55,004 nucleotides of DNA from Candidatus Segatella violae (GCA_002440225.1 DJSH01000054.1:1-55004); one strand, 5' to 3'. Shown: positions 17,304-26,077, counted from the stretch's first letter. A program made the numbers and translations. The notes: generated from the sequence alone by a model not told the origin.

Positions 17304-18647
17304 CTACATCGTAGCCTCTTCGTGGGTATAGGTTGCCCACTTCCTCACATTGATGGTAAGCTTTAAGCCATCTTCTTTGCCTGTAACACCTTCAACCTTT
17401 ATTTGATAGATATTGTTGCGTACAATACCGTAATACATCGGGTCGCTGGCCGTGCCATTGCCGTCTGGGTCGCTGTGGCGAATGGTATAGGTATATTCTT
17501 TGTCTGTGCCTGTAGCATTGGCTTCCGGCTTTTTATTAGCTTTATCCCATTCGGAGGATTTATAATACTTGCCCTTGAATACAAGGCCTGTACTATAAGT
17601 CTCTGCATTATCGGTTGTCGTATTCTCCATCACATAGTCTAGGATGAAAGATTTATCTGTAGACGAAGACGATGAAACATCACGAACTTTGTAAAAGTCT
17701 CCACTTCCCTGCGCATGGCTGAGTTGGTGGTTTGTATGGTCTTTCGTCCAAGGGCATACGATGTAATTGGTTGTCTTATTGTCTGTGCCCGCTGTTTCTT
17801 TTCCGAAATAGACGAGATTGCTCAAATCTGACGATGACGAAACTCGCTTGATGAGATATTCGCCCGATGTCATGACCTTAGTCGGAACAACAGATTCTAG
17901 CCTGAAGCCACCTATCACTTTGTCGCCATCCATTACATTATAATAATAGCCATTGTCCGCATAATCGGCATTCGGAACGATGTCGATGCGAGCAGCCAGA
18001 CGCTCGATGTCAACACTTACCATATAAGGATCGCTCTCAGTTCCCTTGCCTGCGTTGGAAGAAAAATCAAGCTTGGCATCTTTGCTTGACGACATCACGA
18101 AATTCTTGAAAGCCGAGATACTGGAGGCATCACGTGTGCAAACGGATGGCATTACCAAATCTTTTATCTCGCTGATTTTCTTCCCTTTGCACGCCTGAGC
18201 TTGTTCTTCTGAATTGGCTACGACTATCACATGATAGTTCTTGCCCACAATGGCTTTGTCGATTTCTCTTGCAGCTGTTTTATAGGAAACCGCTTGATTT
18301 GTATTATCAGAGACTGAGGTCAAGCCCGAAAATGTATAAACGTAGTCGATGGTTGCATTGTCATCCGACAAGTCATCTTTATCCGACTGATATAGCAAGA
18401 CGGCAAGCGAATTCACTTGGTTTTCATTGTCTACGCCATTCTCCCTGCCATCGCCATCATCACCGCCATTCGGTCCTGTAGAAGCTCTTGTTGCATCTGA
18501 GCCATCAACATTTACTTGCACCTGCAGGTATACCTTCTCATCCTGAGGCACAAGCGCATCGCTGGCAGTATCGCTCGCACAGGATGCGAACGACATCACC
18601 TGCCAAAGGGCTAGGAATAAATGGGTTATCGTTTTATTTCGCAACAT
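17304..18647 (-). CDS. Mfa1/FimA-type fimbrial subunit (minor)
   Basis: The 447-residue lipoprotein has the signal LWQVMSFASCAS (Cys near 23). After a Gly/Asp-rich linker with an Arg (DATRAS, a candidate gingipain-like cleavage point) comes the N-terminal fimbrillin strand pattern NQVNSLAVLLYQ. The C terminus has the Mfa1 signature RNNIYQIKVEGVTG followed by LKLTINVRKWATY, the last strand of this fold. These subunits are exported as lipoproteins and polymerise by donor-strand exchange after N-terminal cleavage. A three-hairpin repeat (18679-18758) separates it from the upstream Mfa2-like gene, so its mRNA level may differ from that of the proximal genes. Confidence 0.85.
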   Translation of the reverse strand: MLRNKTITHLFLALWQVMSFASCASDTASDALVPQDEKVYLQVQVNVDGSDATRASTGPNGGDDGDGRENGVDNENQVNSLAVLLYQSDKDDLSDDNATIDYVYTFSGLTSVSDNTNQAVSYKTAAREIDKAIVGKNYHVIVVANSEEQAQACKGKKISEIKDLVMPSVCTRDASSISAFKNFVMSSSKDAKLDFSSNAGKGTESDPYMVSVDIERLAARIDIVPNADYADNGYYYNVMDGDKVIGGFRLESVVPTKVMTSGEYLIKRVSSSSDLSNLVYFGKETAGTDNKTTNYIVCPWTKDHTNHQLSHAQGSGDFYKVRDVSSSSSTDKSFILDYVMENTTTDNAETYSTGLVFKGKYYKSSEWDKANKKPEANATGTDKEYTYTIRHSDPDGNGTASDPMYYGIVRNNIYQIKVEGVTGKEDGLKLTINVRKWATYTHEEATM

Positions 18648-18678
18648 TTACTTGAAGTTTTTATCTCATAAAGCTTTT

Positions 18679-18758
18679 GCCCTTACAGGGCGTAATCCTA
18701 TTTTGTCACATATACCCAGGGTGTTGCCCTGGGCTAGGTGCTTTTGGGCTTTCAGCCC
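18679..18758. repeat. Three-hairpin intergenic repeat inside the fimbrial operon
   Basis: Three consecutive dyads are seen: GCCCTTACAGGGC (18679-18691), CCCAGGGTGTTGCCCTGGG (18715-18733) and GGGCTTTCAGCCC (18746-18758). Elements of this style are, as I recall, common between genes in Prevotella and Bacteroides; this is not searched. In an mRNA they could stabilise the upstream part or reduce read-through. Confidence 0.7.
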
Positions 18759-18780
18759 GCATAGTCCACTTAATGTAGTA

Positions 18781-19872
18781 CTAATTTAGCTCCTCCAGCT
18801 GGATGCGCTTGCTCCAACTCAGTACGTTCACACTGATAGTGATGTAGCAGTACTTCAGCTTGCCACCCTGGATGAAGAACTGGAGCTTGTAGTCGTAGGC
18901 GCGATCTAGAAACTCCTGGGCATCGTAGTTGTACTCCTCGCTGGTGCGAAGACGGCTCAGCAGATCGGGCAGATTCACGTTGACCACCATCTTGCCTGTT
19001 TCCTTGCTCTTAATGAGCAGACGGCCGTCTTGATTGATGTCATTGTGCTTCAGGATGCGGGAGGTCATGAAATCGGCATGGGCGGTCTTGCCTTGCTCGG
19101 TTTCATCCACCGTGTTCCATGTGGCATGAGGAGTATAGACGAGCTTGCGGCTCTCATCGAGCGAGTTGTCCCAGAGGATACGGGCATTGTGGTCTTCGAT
19201 GGTCATCTCGTAGTTGGTGATGTCCATGTCTTGAGGCGAGTCGAGGTCGCGCAAAGCAACATTGATTTTCTTGGTGTCTCGTATCAATGGAATGGTGGCA
19301 TAGGCTGGTTTAGAGCTAGTTACCTCTACTCCATCTAATAGCTTTCCATGCCATAGGGTGTCGAGAGGCAAACTATTATTCATCACTTCGTCGTAATCGC
19401 CACGGTTTTCGTGCTCGAGGTTTACCTCTAGCTTGTGAAGGTCGTCGTTCTTTGCCGAAGGTTCGGTACGAACGAACTTGGCTCGATTGGTAGCGACCTG
19501 GTCGTCGTAGGCGTTCTGCCCCGCGAGTGCGAGGAACTGGTATTTGCCCGGCTGCAAGTTCTCTATGTGCATCACATAGTTAGGGTCTTTGAGGGGCGAT
19601 GATAGCGCAGAATTAGTCTCGGTCTGGGAGGCTACGAAGTGGCCGTCCTCATCGAACACATACAGCGTGACCTGGCCCACATGGTCTGGAAACATGTCGG
19701 CACGCTGAAGGTTGTAGTCGTACTTGAACTTCACGTATACTCCATAAGGGCAGTCTTGGTAGTCCTGGTGCCAGTAGTCGTGGCAGCCGGTCAAGGCTAT
19801 CAGTGTGATGGCAGCCGCCATCACTCCTTTCATCCATTTACATATATTCTGCGCTATCATATCGCTCATCAT
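18781..19872 (-). CDS. FimB/Mfa2 family fimbrial anchor lipoprotein
   Basis: The 363-residue lipoprotein (lipobox LIALTGC, Cys near 30) carries the Mfa2/FimB signature directly after the Cys: CPYGVYVKFKYDYN, then VGQVTLYVFDEDGHFV. In P. gingivalis, FimB and Mfa2 anchor the fimbria in the outer membrane and limit its length. The C terminus, INVLSWSKRIQ type (SVNVLSWSKRIQLEELN), closely resembles the end of the Mfa1-like major subunit encoded upstream (INVLSWAKRTQ), which is unusual for an anchor. The gene starts 21 bases after the major subunit gene. The true start could be an internal Met (MKGVMAAA, codon 14), which gives a more standard signal peptide. Confidence 0.9.
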   Translation of the reverse strand: MMSDMIAQNICKWMKGVMAAAITLIALTGCHDYWHQDYQDCPYGVYVKFKYDYNLQRADMFPDHVGQVTLYVFDEDGHFVASQTETNSALSSPLKDPNYVMHIENLQPGKYQFLALAGQNAYDDQVATNRAKFVRTEPSAKNDDLHKLEVNLEHENRGDYDEVMNNSLPLDTLWHGKLLDGVEVTSSKPAYATIPLIRDTKKINVALRDLDSPQDMDITNYEMTIEDHNARILWDNSLDESRKLVYTPHATWNTVDETEQGKTAHADFMTSRILKHNDINQDGRLLIKSKETGKMVVNVNLPDLLSRLRTSEEYNYDAQEFLDRAYDYKLQFFIQGGKLKYCYITISVNVLSWSKRIQLEELN

Positions 19873-19893
19873 CGTTATATTTTACATATATTT

Positions 19894-21684
19894 TTATTGA
19901 CCGAGAATGGTACTCTGGGTACGCTTAGCCCATGAGAGGACGTTGATCTTGACAGAGATGTAAGCAGCCAACTCATCGTCTGTTTCGCCTGTAACCTTAG
20001 GAACAACAGGAGAACCCAATTTCTTAATACCTGTGACCTCAACGTTATACCAGTTGTTACGGAGAACACCATAACGACCAAGATAGTTTCCTTCTTTATT
20101 TTCATCTGGATATGCGCCTGTAGATACTGTAGGATCAGGGGTCTCATGATCTCTCCAAGGAGTTAAATCATCACCGAAGTGCTTGATTCTTACAGGATAA
20201 TAAGAAATACCATTTGCATAAGTTGCCACCTTGATGCCAGTAATCACCCCATTGACTTCTTGTGTTGTAGCTGGAGCTGTGCCAGATGTATACTTGGCTG
20301 CACCTGTAAAATTGATGTTAATAGTTGGCGGATTATTACCTGCAGTTGATGCCACGGTTACATCAAGATCTTCCTCACCAATTGTCTCACCTGTCTTCAA
20401 GCCATTTTTTATCCAATTTTGTACAGTTGTATTATTCAAGAAAGCTTCCTTGACAGCTTTCTTCATATTTTCTTCTGTAAGCAAACTATTCTCATTGTCA
20501 TTAACAACATAGAAAGTTTTCCCGTCTTCTTGAATTTGAGCTGCCACAATGACACGTGTCGTGACATCCTGATTTTGCTGGCCTACAGTAAATGTATTCT
20601 CTAAGCAATAATCTACATCACCCAAATTCTTCAAACTGGTTGGAGCGGAGCCACCTATAGTGTTAAAATCAGTTGTCAAGTCAGTTGGTTTTGTGTCATA
20701 GTTTGGATCTTGAGCCCAATAAGTACGATAAAGACTCACTCCATTCTCTACAGCATTGTCACCTACGAAACGATATTTCTTCGTAAGTGTGCTCAATGTT
20801 GAGTTAGAAGCCAAACTTAACCATTTGTCTGAACTTGCAGTATTTCTGAGATAATATGATTTCTTATTGGTATTATCCAATATCCAGCCCTTGATTTCGT
20901 ACTTTGCTTTGCTATTGTCTGTTAACTGACCTGTAGTGGCATCAGCCGTAACATCAACTTTAGCCAATGCTCTCTCCACATAAACATTAGCGGAGGTATT
21001 TGCCTTAGCCAATGCCTCTGTGTCATAAACATGGTCCTTGTCGATTTCAGCAGCAGTTATCACCTTTGCACCAGTAGGTGCATCAGATCCACCCTTTACA
21101 GAAGAAAGAGGAGCGTTCATCATCAAGAAACCTACTTTTTTCCAATCTTCAGCAGAAGTAGGAGTCAACTGCAAGCCATATAAATCGGAAATTTTCTTTG
21201 CTGAATCAAAATCCTCATTATTGACCTTCAAAGTAGCATTATCATCATCAACTGCCAATGTACCATTATCATTAAGCACAACTATAGCATAGAACTTATT
21301 GTTGGCGTTTTTCAAGCCATTATTCAATTTCTGAGTAATCGTCGTATTAGTGGTAATATTATCTGTTGTAGTACCAGACATATTCATATTAAGATTATTC
21401 AGTTTATATGCAGCAGTAAAAGTCGCAGAACTTTCGTCTGTACCTTCAAAAAGAATCAAAGTTCCATTTTTAACCTCATATTCATTTGTAGTACCATCTT
21501 GAAAATCATCATTAGCCGCACGGTTTACAGTGCCACTTCGAGTAGGCAAATTCAAAGAAAGCGCAATATAGCCGCTACCATTTTCGTTCGCTCCAGTGCC
21601 CCCACTATTCAAGTCATCGCTACTTGAGCACGCTCCGAGCATCAGGCCTGCCAATGCTGCGGAGAATAACATAGTTTTCTTCAT
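19894..21684 (-). CDS. Mfa1-like fimbria major subunit
   Basis: The 596-residue lipoprotein precursor (lipobox LMLGACSS, Cys19) has a short linker and a candidate Arg processing site at LPTRSG (R49) or at R55. A long beta-rich body follows, with the Mfa1/FimA C-terminal signature RNNWYNVEVTGIKKLG and INVLSWAKR. The order around it (DUF3575 and DUF3868/OmpA genes upstream, Mfa2-like anchor downstream) is the usual Bacteroidales fimbrial locus order and marks it as the shaft subunit. The protein is predicted to be secreted as a lipoprotein, cleaved after Arg on the surface, and polymerised by strand exchange. It is longer than P. gingivalis FimA because of inserted loops rich in Asn and Thr. 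Confidence 0.9.
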   Translation of the reverse strand: MKKTMLFSAALAGLMLGACSSSDDLNSGGTGANENGSGYIALSLNLPTRSGTVNRAANDDFQDGTTNEYEVKNGTLILFEGTDESSATFTAAYKLNNLNMNMSGTTTDNITTNTTITQKLNNGLKNANNKFYAIVVLNDNGTLAVDDDNATLKVNNEDFDSAKKISDLYGLQLTPTSAEDWKKVGFLMMNAPLSSVKGGSDAPTGAKVITAAEIDKDHVYDTEALAKANTSANVYVERALAKVDVTADATTGQLTDNSKAKYEIKGWILDNTNKKSYYLRNTASSDKWLSLASNSTLSTLTKKYRFVGDNAVENGVSLYRTYWAQDPNYDTKPTDLTTDFNTIGGSAPTSLKNLGDVDYCLENTFTVGQQNQDVTTRVIVAAQIQEDGKTFYVVNDNENSLLTEENMKKAVKEAFLNNTTVQNWIKNGLKTGETIGEEDLDVTVASTAGNNPPTININFTGAAKYTSGTAPATTQEVNGVITGIKVATYANGISYYPVRIKHFGDDLTPWRDHETPDPTVSTGAYPDENKEGNYLGRYGVLRNNWYNVEVTGIKKLGSPVVPKVTGETDDELAAYISVKINVLSWAKRTQSTILGQ

Positions 21685-21737
21685 AATTTTAAAAAAGTTA
21701 TTTGATTATTAATTTGTTTGTTTCATCTTTTACCGAT

Positions 21738-23084
21738 TTACCAGTTGCCGGTCTTCAACTGCTTGTATACCTTGCGGGCGTTCTTTGCCTCGGCACTCTC
21801 GCCTGCCTTGTCGAGATATGGCTTGGCGGCATCGGCATCACCGGCGTTCAAGCGGATGATGGCGGCATTCAGATTGGCGGTCTCGTTGTCTGGGAACATA
21901 CGGACGGCGGTCTCCATCACTTCGTTAAAGTCCTTGCTGCCAGGCTCATAGGTCTGTGCCACCATGAACATTTCCTCTTGACTGAGCTGCTGCGGCTTGC
22001 TCTTGATGATTTCCTTCGCCTCCTCCACATTAAAAGGCTTCACCTTGTAGGTAATGTGATAGTCTGAGTGGCGCAGCGCAGGATACCAGGTATCGAGCAT
22101 GAAGCGATACTCCGAAGGATACTGTTTCTTGATTTTCCACTCACGGGCATCCGGGGCGAGACTCTCGTCGTTGGCTATGGCGAGAATCTCCGACTTATGC
22201 TCCAGATTGCTCTCCTGGATGTACTTGCGCAAGCCATCCCAATCCTCTGCCGTAGAGGAAACCGTGAAGAGGCTGTTAGGCAGGTTCACCATGCGACGTA
22301 CATACTCAGTGAGCGTCTTGGCACGGTTCTTTGCCAAGTAATCGTTGTGACTATAAGGGCTTTCGGGCGAAGCGTATCCATGAATATTGATACTGCTCAC
22401 CTCTAGATTTTTATCATCTTTCAAGGCGTTGATGGTGCGCACTATGCTATCCAGCTGGGCTGGATTGCGACGATAGTCGGCATGGAGCTCGATGCGGTCT
22501 ACAGGGAAGTCGATGTAGGCACGCTTGTCGAGATGGCGCACCTTGACTGCCTCCACCGCTGGCTTGACGAAAGCCACTTGTGGCTGGCGACGACTGCGCA
22601 TCGTGAAATCATTGCCACCTTCCAAGTCGCCACATCCACAGAGGTCCTCGTGCATGTTGAGATCGAAGTTCTTGATTTGCTCAGACAGTGGAATGGTCGC
22701 CTGATAGCTCACGGTTTGTGGCTTCTTGTTGTTGCGACGCACCACAAGCGCCTTGGGCGAGAGGTTCAAGTGCTTCCTGCCCACCCCACGCTCGTACATG
22801 ATTTGCTGGCGACGACCATTGATGACGATTTCCGGCATCTTCAGCTTCCACTGCACGGTCTTGATCATCGGCGTATAGATGAGCTGGGAGTTGGAGGGGA
22901 GATTGAGCGAATCGAGATTGAGGTCCATTGCCACGGTGACATAGTTGTCGTGATGGGACATCTGTACATTGGACACCTGAATCTTGTTGGCAGCCAACTT
23001 CACCTGATGGCAGTCCTGCGCAAAACTTGCAGGAGCCACCAACGCTGCTATATATAATAAGGTGTATTTCTTGAAATCTTTCAT
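21738..23084 (-). CDS. DUF3868 / OmpA-like protein of the fimbrial operon
   Basis: The 448-residue protein has a signal peptide (LLYIAALVAPASFAQD). The N-terminal DUF3868-type region (about 25-200) is beta-rich with HEDLCGCGD. It is followed by an OmpA C-terminal-like segment (SSINIHGYASPESPYSHNDYLAKNRA, split here as SSINIHGYASPES and NDYLAKNRAKTL) and a TPR-like helical tail (FNEVMETAVRMFPDNETANL). Such proteins accompany Mfa-type operons in Bacteroidetes and probably sit in the periplasm or outer membrane, linking the fimbria assembly site to peptidoglycan. The gene lies 21 bases after the DUF3575 gene and 53 bases before the major subunit gene. Confidence 0.87.
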   Translation of the reverse strand: MKDFKKYTLLYIAALVAPASFAQDCHQVKLAANKIQVSNVQMSHHDNYVTVAMDLNLDSLNLPSNSQLIYTPMIKTVQWKLKMPEIVINGRRQQIMYERGVGRKHLNLSPKALVVRRNNKKPQTVSYQATIPLSEQIKNFDLNMHEDLCGCGDLEGGNDFTMRSRRQPQVAFVKPAVEAVKVRHLDKRAYIDFPVDRIELHADYRRNPAQLDSIVRTINALKDDKNLEVSSINIHGYASPESPYSHNDYLAKNRAKTLTEYVRRMVNLPNSLFTVSSTAEDWDGLRKYIQESNLEHKSEILAIANDESLAPDAREWKIKKQYPSEYRFMLDTWYPALRHSDYHITYKVKPFNVEEAKEIIKSKPQQLSQEEMFMVAQTYEPGSKDFNEVMETAVRMFPDNETANLNAAIIRLNAGDADAAKPYLDKAGESAEAKNARKVYKQLKTGNW

Positions 23085-23105
23085 TGTGATGTAGCATTAA
23101 GGAGT

Positions 23106-23684
23106 TTATAACATATATATGAGCGAGAGGGCTGCCTTGGTAGGCCCCACGTAGTTGTCGTGAGAACGGCCTTCCTTCTCACCACAGGTGCCACACTTAA
23201 ACTTGTCGTACTGGATGTAATCGTAGCCCAAGCCCAGCGAGGTCTCCAGGTTCCAATGCTTGGAGAGCGGCCACTGATAGCCTGCCGTTACGCCGCCGCC
23301 GAGGAACCAGCCCTCGTAGCGATGGTCGCGAAGCCCTTTCTTCAAGCCGAAAGGCAACTTCACACCGCCAGCATTGAACTGACCGCCCATGCCGTGTACG
23401 CCCAGGAACCAGCCATTGAAGCTCTGGCAGAACCAATAGCGATACTCTGGCTGCAACACCCAGTGGCGAATGCTCGACTGGTCGCCGCCCGACTGTTTCC
23501 AAGGATTAAGGCCGAAGAAGACCTGAGCGGTATGCTTCTTGCCTACCGCCGCCTCAAGTCCGATATTGGGAGTGGTTGTGGCCCAATACAGAAAATTGGT
23601 TTTCGCACCGATGTTTTGCGCATGTATTGCGATAACAGAAAACATCAGTAACAGCATTGCTAAAGATAATCTTCTCATCATCAT
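23106..23684 (-). CDS. DUF3575 outer-membrane protein, first gene of the fimbrial operon
   Basis: The 192-residue protein has a signal peptide (LAMLLLMFSVIAIHAQ) followed by NIGAKTNFLYWATTTPNIG, the hallmark opening of DUF3575 proteins. The rest is an outer-membrane beta-barrel pattern ending in aromatic or aliphatic residues (AALSLIYML). It probably supports fimbria assembly, by association with the locus. A pair CGTCGEK near residue 160 could form a disulfide. The start could be any of three consecutive ATG codons at 23676-23684. The operon promoter lies just upstream with a run of eight G at the -33 position. Confidence 0.87.
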   Translation of the reverse strand: MMMRRLSLAMLLLMFSVIAIHAQNIGAKTNFLYWATTTPNIGLEAAVGKKHTAQVFFGLNPWKQSGGDQSSIRHWVLQPEYRYWFCQSFNGWFLGVHGMGGQFNAGGVKLPFGLKKGLRDHRYEGWFLGGGVTAGYQWPLSKHWNLETSLGLGYDYIQYDKFKCGTCGEKEGRSHDNYVGPTKAALSLIYML

Positions 23685-23729
23685 CTAGTTGTATATTTAA
23701 TAGGTTTATATTTTCGTTAAATTACTTTG

Positions 23730-23737
23730 CAAAAATA
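23730..23737 (-). promoter_or_regulatory. Fimbrial operon promoter -7 box
   Basis: TATTTTTG on the - strand. The leader is about 39 nt. The expected -33 position (about 23757-23760) falls in a run of eight G (23757-23764) instead of TTTG, so the promoter may be weak, activator-dependent or phase-variable. Confidence 0.5.
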
Positions 23738-23756
23738 GAAAATATTTCCCAATTTA

Positions 23757-23764
23757 GGGGGGGG
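23757..23764. repeat. G8 homopolymer upstream of the fimbrial -7 box
   Basis: Eight consecutive G on the + strand (C on the transcribed strand) at the -33 region of the fimbrial promoter. Homopolymers of this length are prone to slipped-strand length change. Confidence 0.8.
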
Positions 23765-23887
23765 CGAAAGTTAAATGACGTTAATTGTAATAAAAAAGAA
23801 ACATTTATGAACGTTTTCCATATTGTAGGAAATACAATCATGCAACATTTTATACCATTACCGTGCTCATTATTTAACTATATTTAT

Positions 23888-23918
23888 TTTGCCATCTCGC
23901 CGCTTTGTATTAACTTTG
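23888..23918 (+). promoter_or_regulatory. Serine hydrolase promoter
   Basis: TTTG (23888-23891) and TAACTTTG (23911-23918) are spaced 19 bases. Transcription would start near 23925, 28 bases before the ATG. Confidence 0.75.
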
Positions 23919-23952
23919 CAAGTCGAACAATGAAATACGAAAAATTCACATC

Positions 23953-25272
23953 ATGGCAAGAAGACTGAGAAAGAAAAGAATCGCTATCATATTAATCGTG
24001 TTTGTAGGCATCATCGTATGGACGACACACAGCTGCGTGTCGCGCTGCACATCCTCATCAAGCAAGGAAAAAGCCGAGGACACCATGCCCCAAGCCCATC
24101 TCAACGACTCACTACGTAATGTCCTGTTTCAGGACATAAGGTACCACGAGATGGATTCCATCGTGGAGCGTTACCTCAAACGTTGGGAAATCAACGGCGC
24201 CCAGCTAGTCATCACCCGCAACGACTCGCTGTTTTATGCACGGGGCTTCGGATGGGCCGACAAGGAGAAGGGCGTGAAGATGGAACCCAACATGCTGATG
24301 AGATTCGCATCCGTGAGCAAGCTCATCACTGCCACGGGCATCATGAAGCTCTGGGAAATGAAGAAGTTGCGCATGGGCGACAAGGTGTTCGGACCGAAGG
24401 GCATCCTCAACGACACCACCTACTGCAACAGCATCAAGGACCAGCGATACTACAACATCACCGTGGAACAACTGCTGAGACACAAGGCCGGATTCAACAA
24501 CTATGCCGGCGACCCAGTATCGAACACCCGATTCATCATGATGCAGAACCACCTGACCCAGGCTCCCGACCACAAGACACTGCTCCGCATCTTGCTGAAA
24601 CGCCATTTGGGCTATACGCCAGGCGAAGGCAAGTGCTACTCCAACCTCGGCTACATGATTCTATCGATGGTAGTAGAGAAGAAGAGCGGCATGAAATATG
24701 AGGACTTTATCCAGAAATATATCCTCCACCCTGCCGGCTGCTACGACATGCACATCGCAGGCACCTATCTGAAGGATCGCCGCCCCAACGAGACGAAATA
24801 TTACATGCACCAGGGCAGCATCCCTGTATATGAATACAATAACAGTGGAAGAATGGTGGAGAAATGTTATGGCGACACCGACCTGCCTCGCCTATCGGGC
24901 GCAGGAGCGTGGAGTGGCTCGGCAGCCGAGCTGAGCAAGCTCATCGCCAGCATCGACGGAATGCCACACGTAAAGGACATCCTTTCGCCACAGAGCGTGA
25001 AGTTTATGACAACAGAGCAACCCAACCACGACTACTCCATCGGTTGGAACTACACGCCGCAGCCAAAGAGCAACAAGCCTTGGATTCGCACTGGTTCGCT
25101 CGCAGGCACCTCTGCCCTCGTCTTGAAATATCCCGACGGCCAGTGCTGGATTCTCATCACGAACACGTCGACCTGGAAGGGCCACGGTTTCAGCAACGAC
25201 ACCATGGCTTTCTTCGAAAAGCTCAGAAAGAAATATATGGCAACCATGCCACGAAGAGACTTGTTTGTATAA
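23953..25272 (+). CDS. Beta-lactamase-fold serine hydrolase (class C/PBP4*-like)
   Basis: The 439-residue exported protein has an N-terminal hydrophobic anchor (IAIILIVFVGIIVW) followed by SCVSRC. The active site is intact: SVSK with nucleophile S120 and K123, the YSN motif at 229-231, and a RTGS segment near 377 in place of the KTG/HTG triad. These enzymes hydrolyse or transfer peptide or ester groups. Substrates range from D-amino-acid peptides to esters, and lactamase activity cannot be assumed. The gene is divergent from the fimbrial operon, monocistronic, and ends at a strong terminator (25290-25329). A 12-codon ORF (23930-23968) overlaps the start in another frame and probably is not meaningful. 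Confidence 0.88.
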   Translation: MARRLRKKRIAIILIVFVGIIVWTTHSCVSRCTSSSSKEKAEDTMPQAHLNDSLRNVLFQDIRYHEMDSIVERYLKRWEINGAQLVITRNDSLFYARGFGWADKEKGVKMEPNMLMRFASVSKLITATGIMKLWEMKKLRMGDKVFGPKGILNDTTYCNSIKDQRYYNITVEQLLRHKAGFNNYAGDPVSNTRFIMMQNHLTQAPDHKTLLRILLKRHLGYTPGEGKCYSNLGYMILSMVVEKKSGMKYEDFIQKYILHPAGCYDMHIAGTYLKDRRPNETKYYMHQGSIPVYEYNNSGRMVEKCYGDTDLPRLSGAGAWSGSAAELSKLIASIDGMPHVKDILSPQSVKFMTTEQPNHDYSIGWNYTPQPKSNKPWIRTGSLAGTSALVLKYPDGQCWILITNTSTWKGHGFSNDTMAFFEKLRKKYMATMPRRDLFV

Positions 25273-25289
25273 AGTATAGGATAGAAAAA

Positions 25290-25329
25290 AGATGCAGCTC
25301 TCAACATATGTTTGAAAGCTGCATCTTTT
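25290..25329 (+). terminator. Terminator after the serine hydrolase
   Basis: AGATGCAGCT (25290-25299) and AGCTGCATCT (25317-25326) form a 10-bp stem with TTTT after it. Preceding A residues make it usable from the other strand too. Confidence 0.75.
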
Positions 25330-25405
25330 CATTTTTTTAATCAAATTGCAAAATGTAAATCAGAATAATCTGCCACCATATTAGTCTCATACTGCAACAT
25401 AGTTT

Positions 25406-25740
25406 CTAACTTTTCCATAGTTCTTTCACTTCTCGAATTAATGATTTAGGATTTCGTCTCAAATCCAAAATTTTAAAGACACGAACTTCATCCTTCTCTG
25501 CATCGTAACCATAAATCAACTTAAAATTATGCATAAAGTTAGCTCCTCGATACCGACAAAGACGTGTTTACCAATCATGGCATATGGATAAGACTCAGGC
25601 ATTACCAATAATCTCCGATAGATAGCATCAATAGCTGTATAGCATCGATTGGCCGTGGCCTTTCCAAATTCCAACAAAGCAGATTCAATGAGTTTATCTA
25701 AATCTGACTCAAAAGACTGAGTAGTTTTTACCTGAGCCAT
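25406..25740 (-). pseudogene. Frameshifted ParE/RelE-family toxin
   Basis: The 5' part reads MAQVKTTQSFESDL, then YRRLLVMPESYPYAMIGK, and is cut by a stop after 74 codons. In the adjacent frame the reading continues as RLCRYRGANFMHNFKLIYGY, then VRVFKILDLRRNP and a stop at 25406. Joined, this gives about 110 residues, the usual length of ParE/RelE toxins, with the family's R-x-N-F strand and DLRRNP ending. The shift lies near 25558-25570. The intact toxin would be an mRNA interferase or gyrase inhibitor; that is family knowledge. The upstream gene (25776-26027) would be its antitoxin. A sequencing error or programmed frameshift cannot be excluded. Confidence 0.75.
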
Positions 25741-25775
25741 GGATACTTTTCTTTTAGTCTTCTATCCATTTCATC

Positions 25776-26027
25776 CTAAGAAATCCAATAATTAGGATCA
25801 TCCCAATGAGCCTCAACTTCTAAGATGGCTTGCTCAAGTTCCTCCTCATTATGGGCAAAATTAGGAGAATATGGGAGTTCTATCTCTTCATCATCATCGA
25901 TTTCTGCTACATCACGCCCTCCTCTTGCCAAGACGGCAGTGTCTTGACTTGCCATTCTTGGATAAGCAGCAGGTTCTTGAGCCATTGTACCTTCCAAATT
26001 TTCTTCTAGTAATTTATACTTTTTCAT
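25776..26027 (-). CDS. Small acidic protein, candidate antitoxin
   Basis: The 83-residue reading starts at MKKYKLLEENLEG (26027), directly after a well-formed promoter. A longer reading upstream would start before the promoter and is unlikely. The protein is acidic in the middle (EIDDDEEIELPYSPNF) and ends EVEAHWDDPNYWIS. It precedes the ParE-like toxin remnant by 35 bases, and upstream placement is typical for an antitoxin. No DNA-binding motif (RHH or HTH) is obvious, so the call rests on position and size. With the toxin broken, it may be a relic or may act against a related toxin elsewhere. Confidence 0.55.
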   Translation of the reverse strand: MKKYKLLEENLEGTMAQEPAAYPRMASQDTAVLARGGRDVAEIDDDEEIELPYSPNFAHNEEELEQAILEVEAHWDDPNYWIS

Positions 26028-26045
26028 ACGCCATATAATTTTTTG

Positions 26046-26077
26046 CAAAGATAAAAAGAATAATCGAATATAGCAAA
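26046..26077 (-). promoter_or_regulatory. Antitoxin/toxin promoter
   Basis: On the - strand, TTTG (26074-26077) and TATCTTTG (26046-26053) are spaced 20 bases. It fixes the antitoxin start at 26027. Confidence 0.7.

Noticed and set aside
23930..23968. 12-codon upstream reading frame overlapping the serine hydrolase start
   Set aside because: It begins only about five bases after the predicted transcription start and has no visible relation to known leader peptides. It is probably fortuitous.
25341..25418. 25-codon reading frame after the toxin remnant
   Set aside because: It overlaps the terminator region and the toxin remnant and has no recognisable features.
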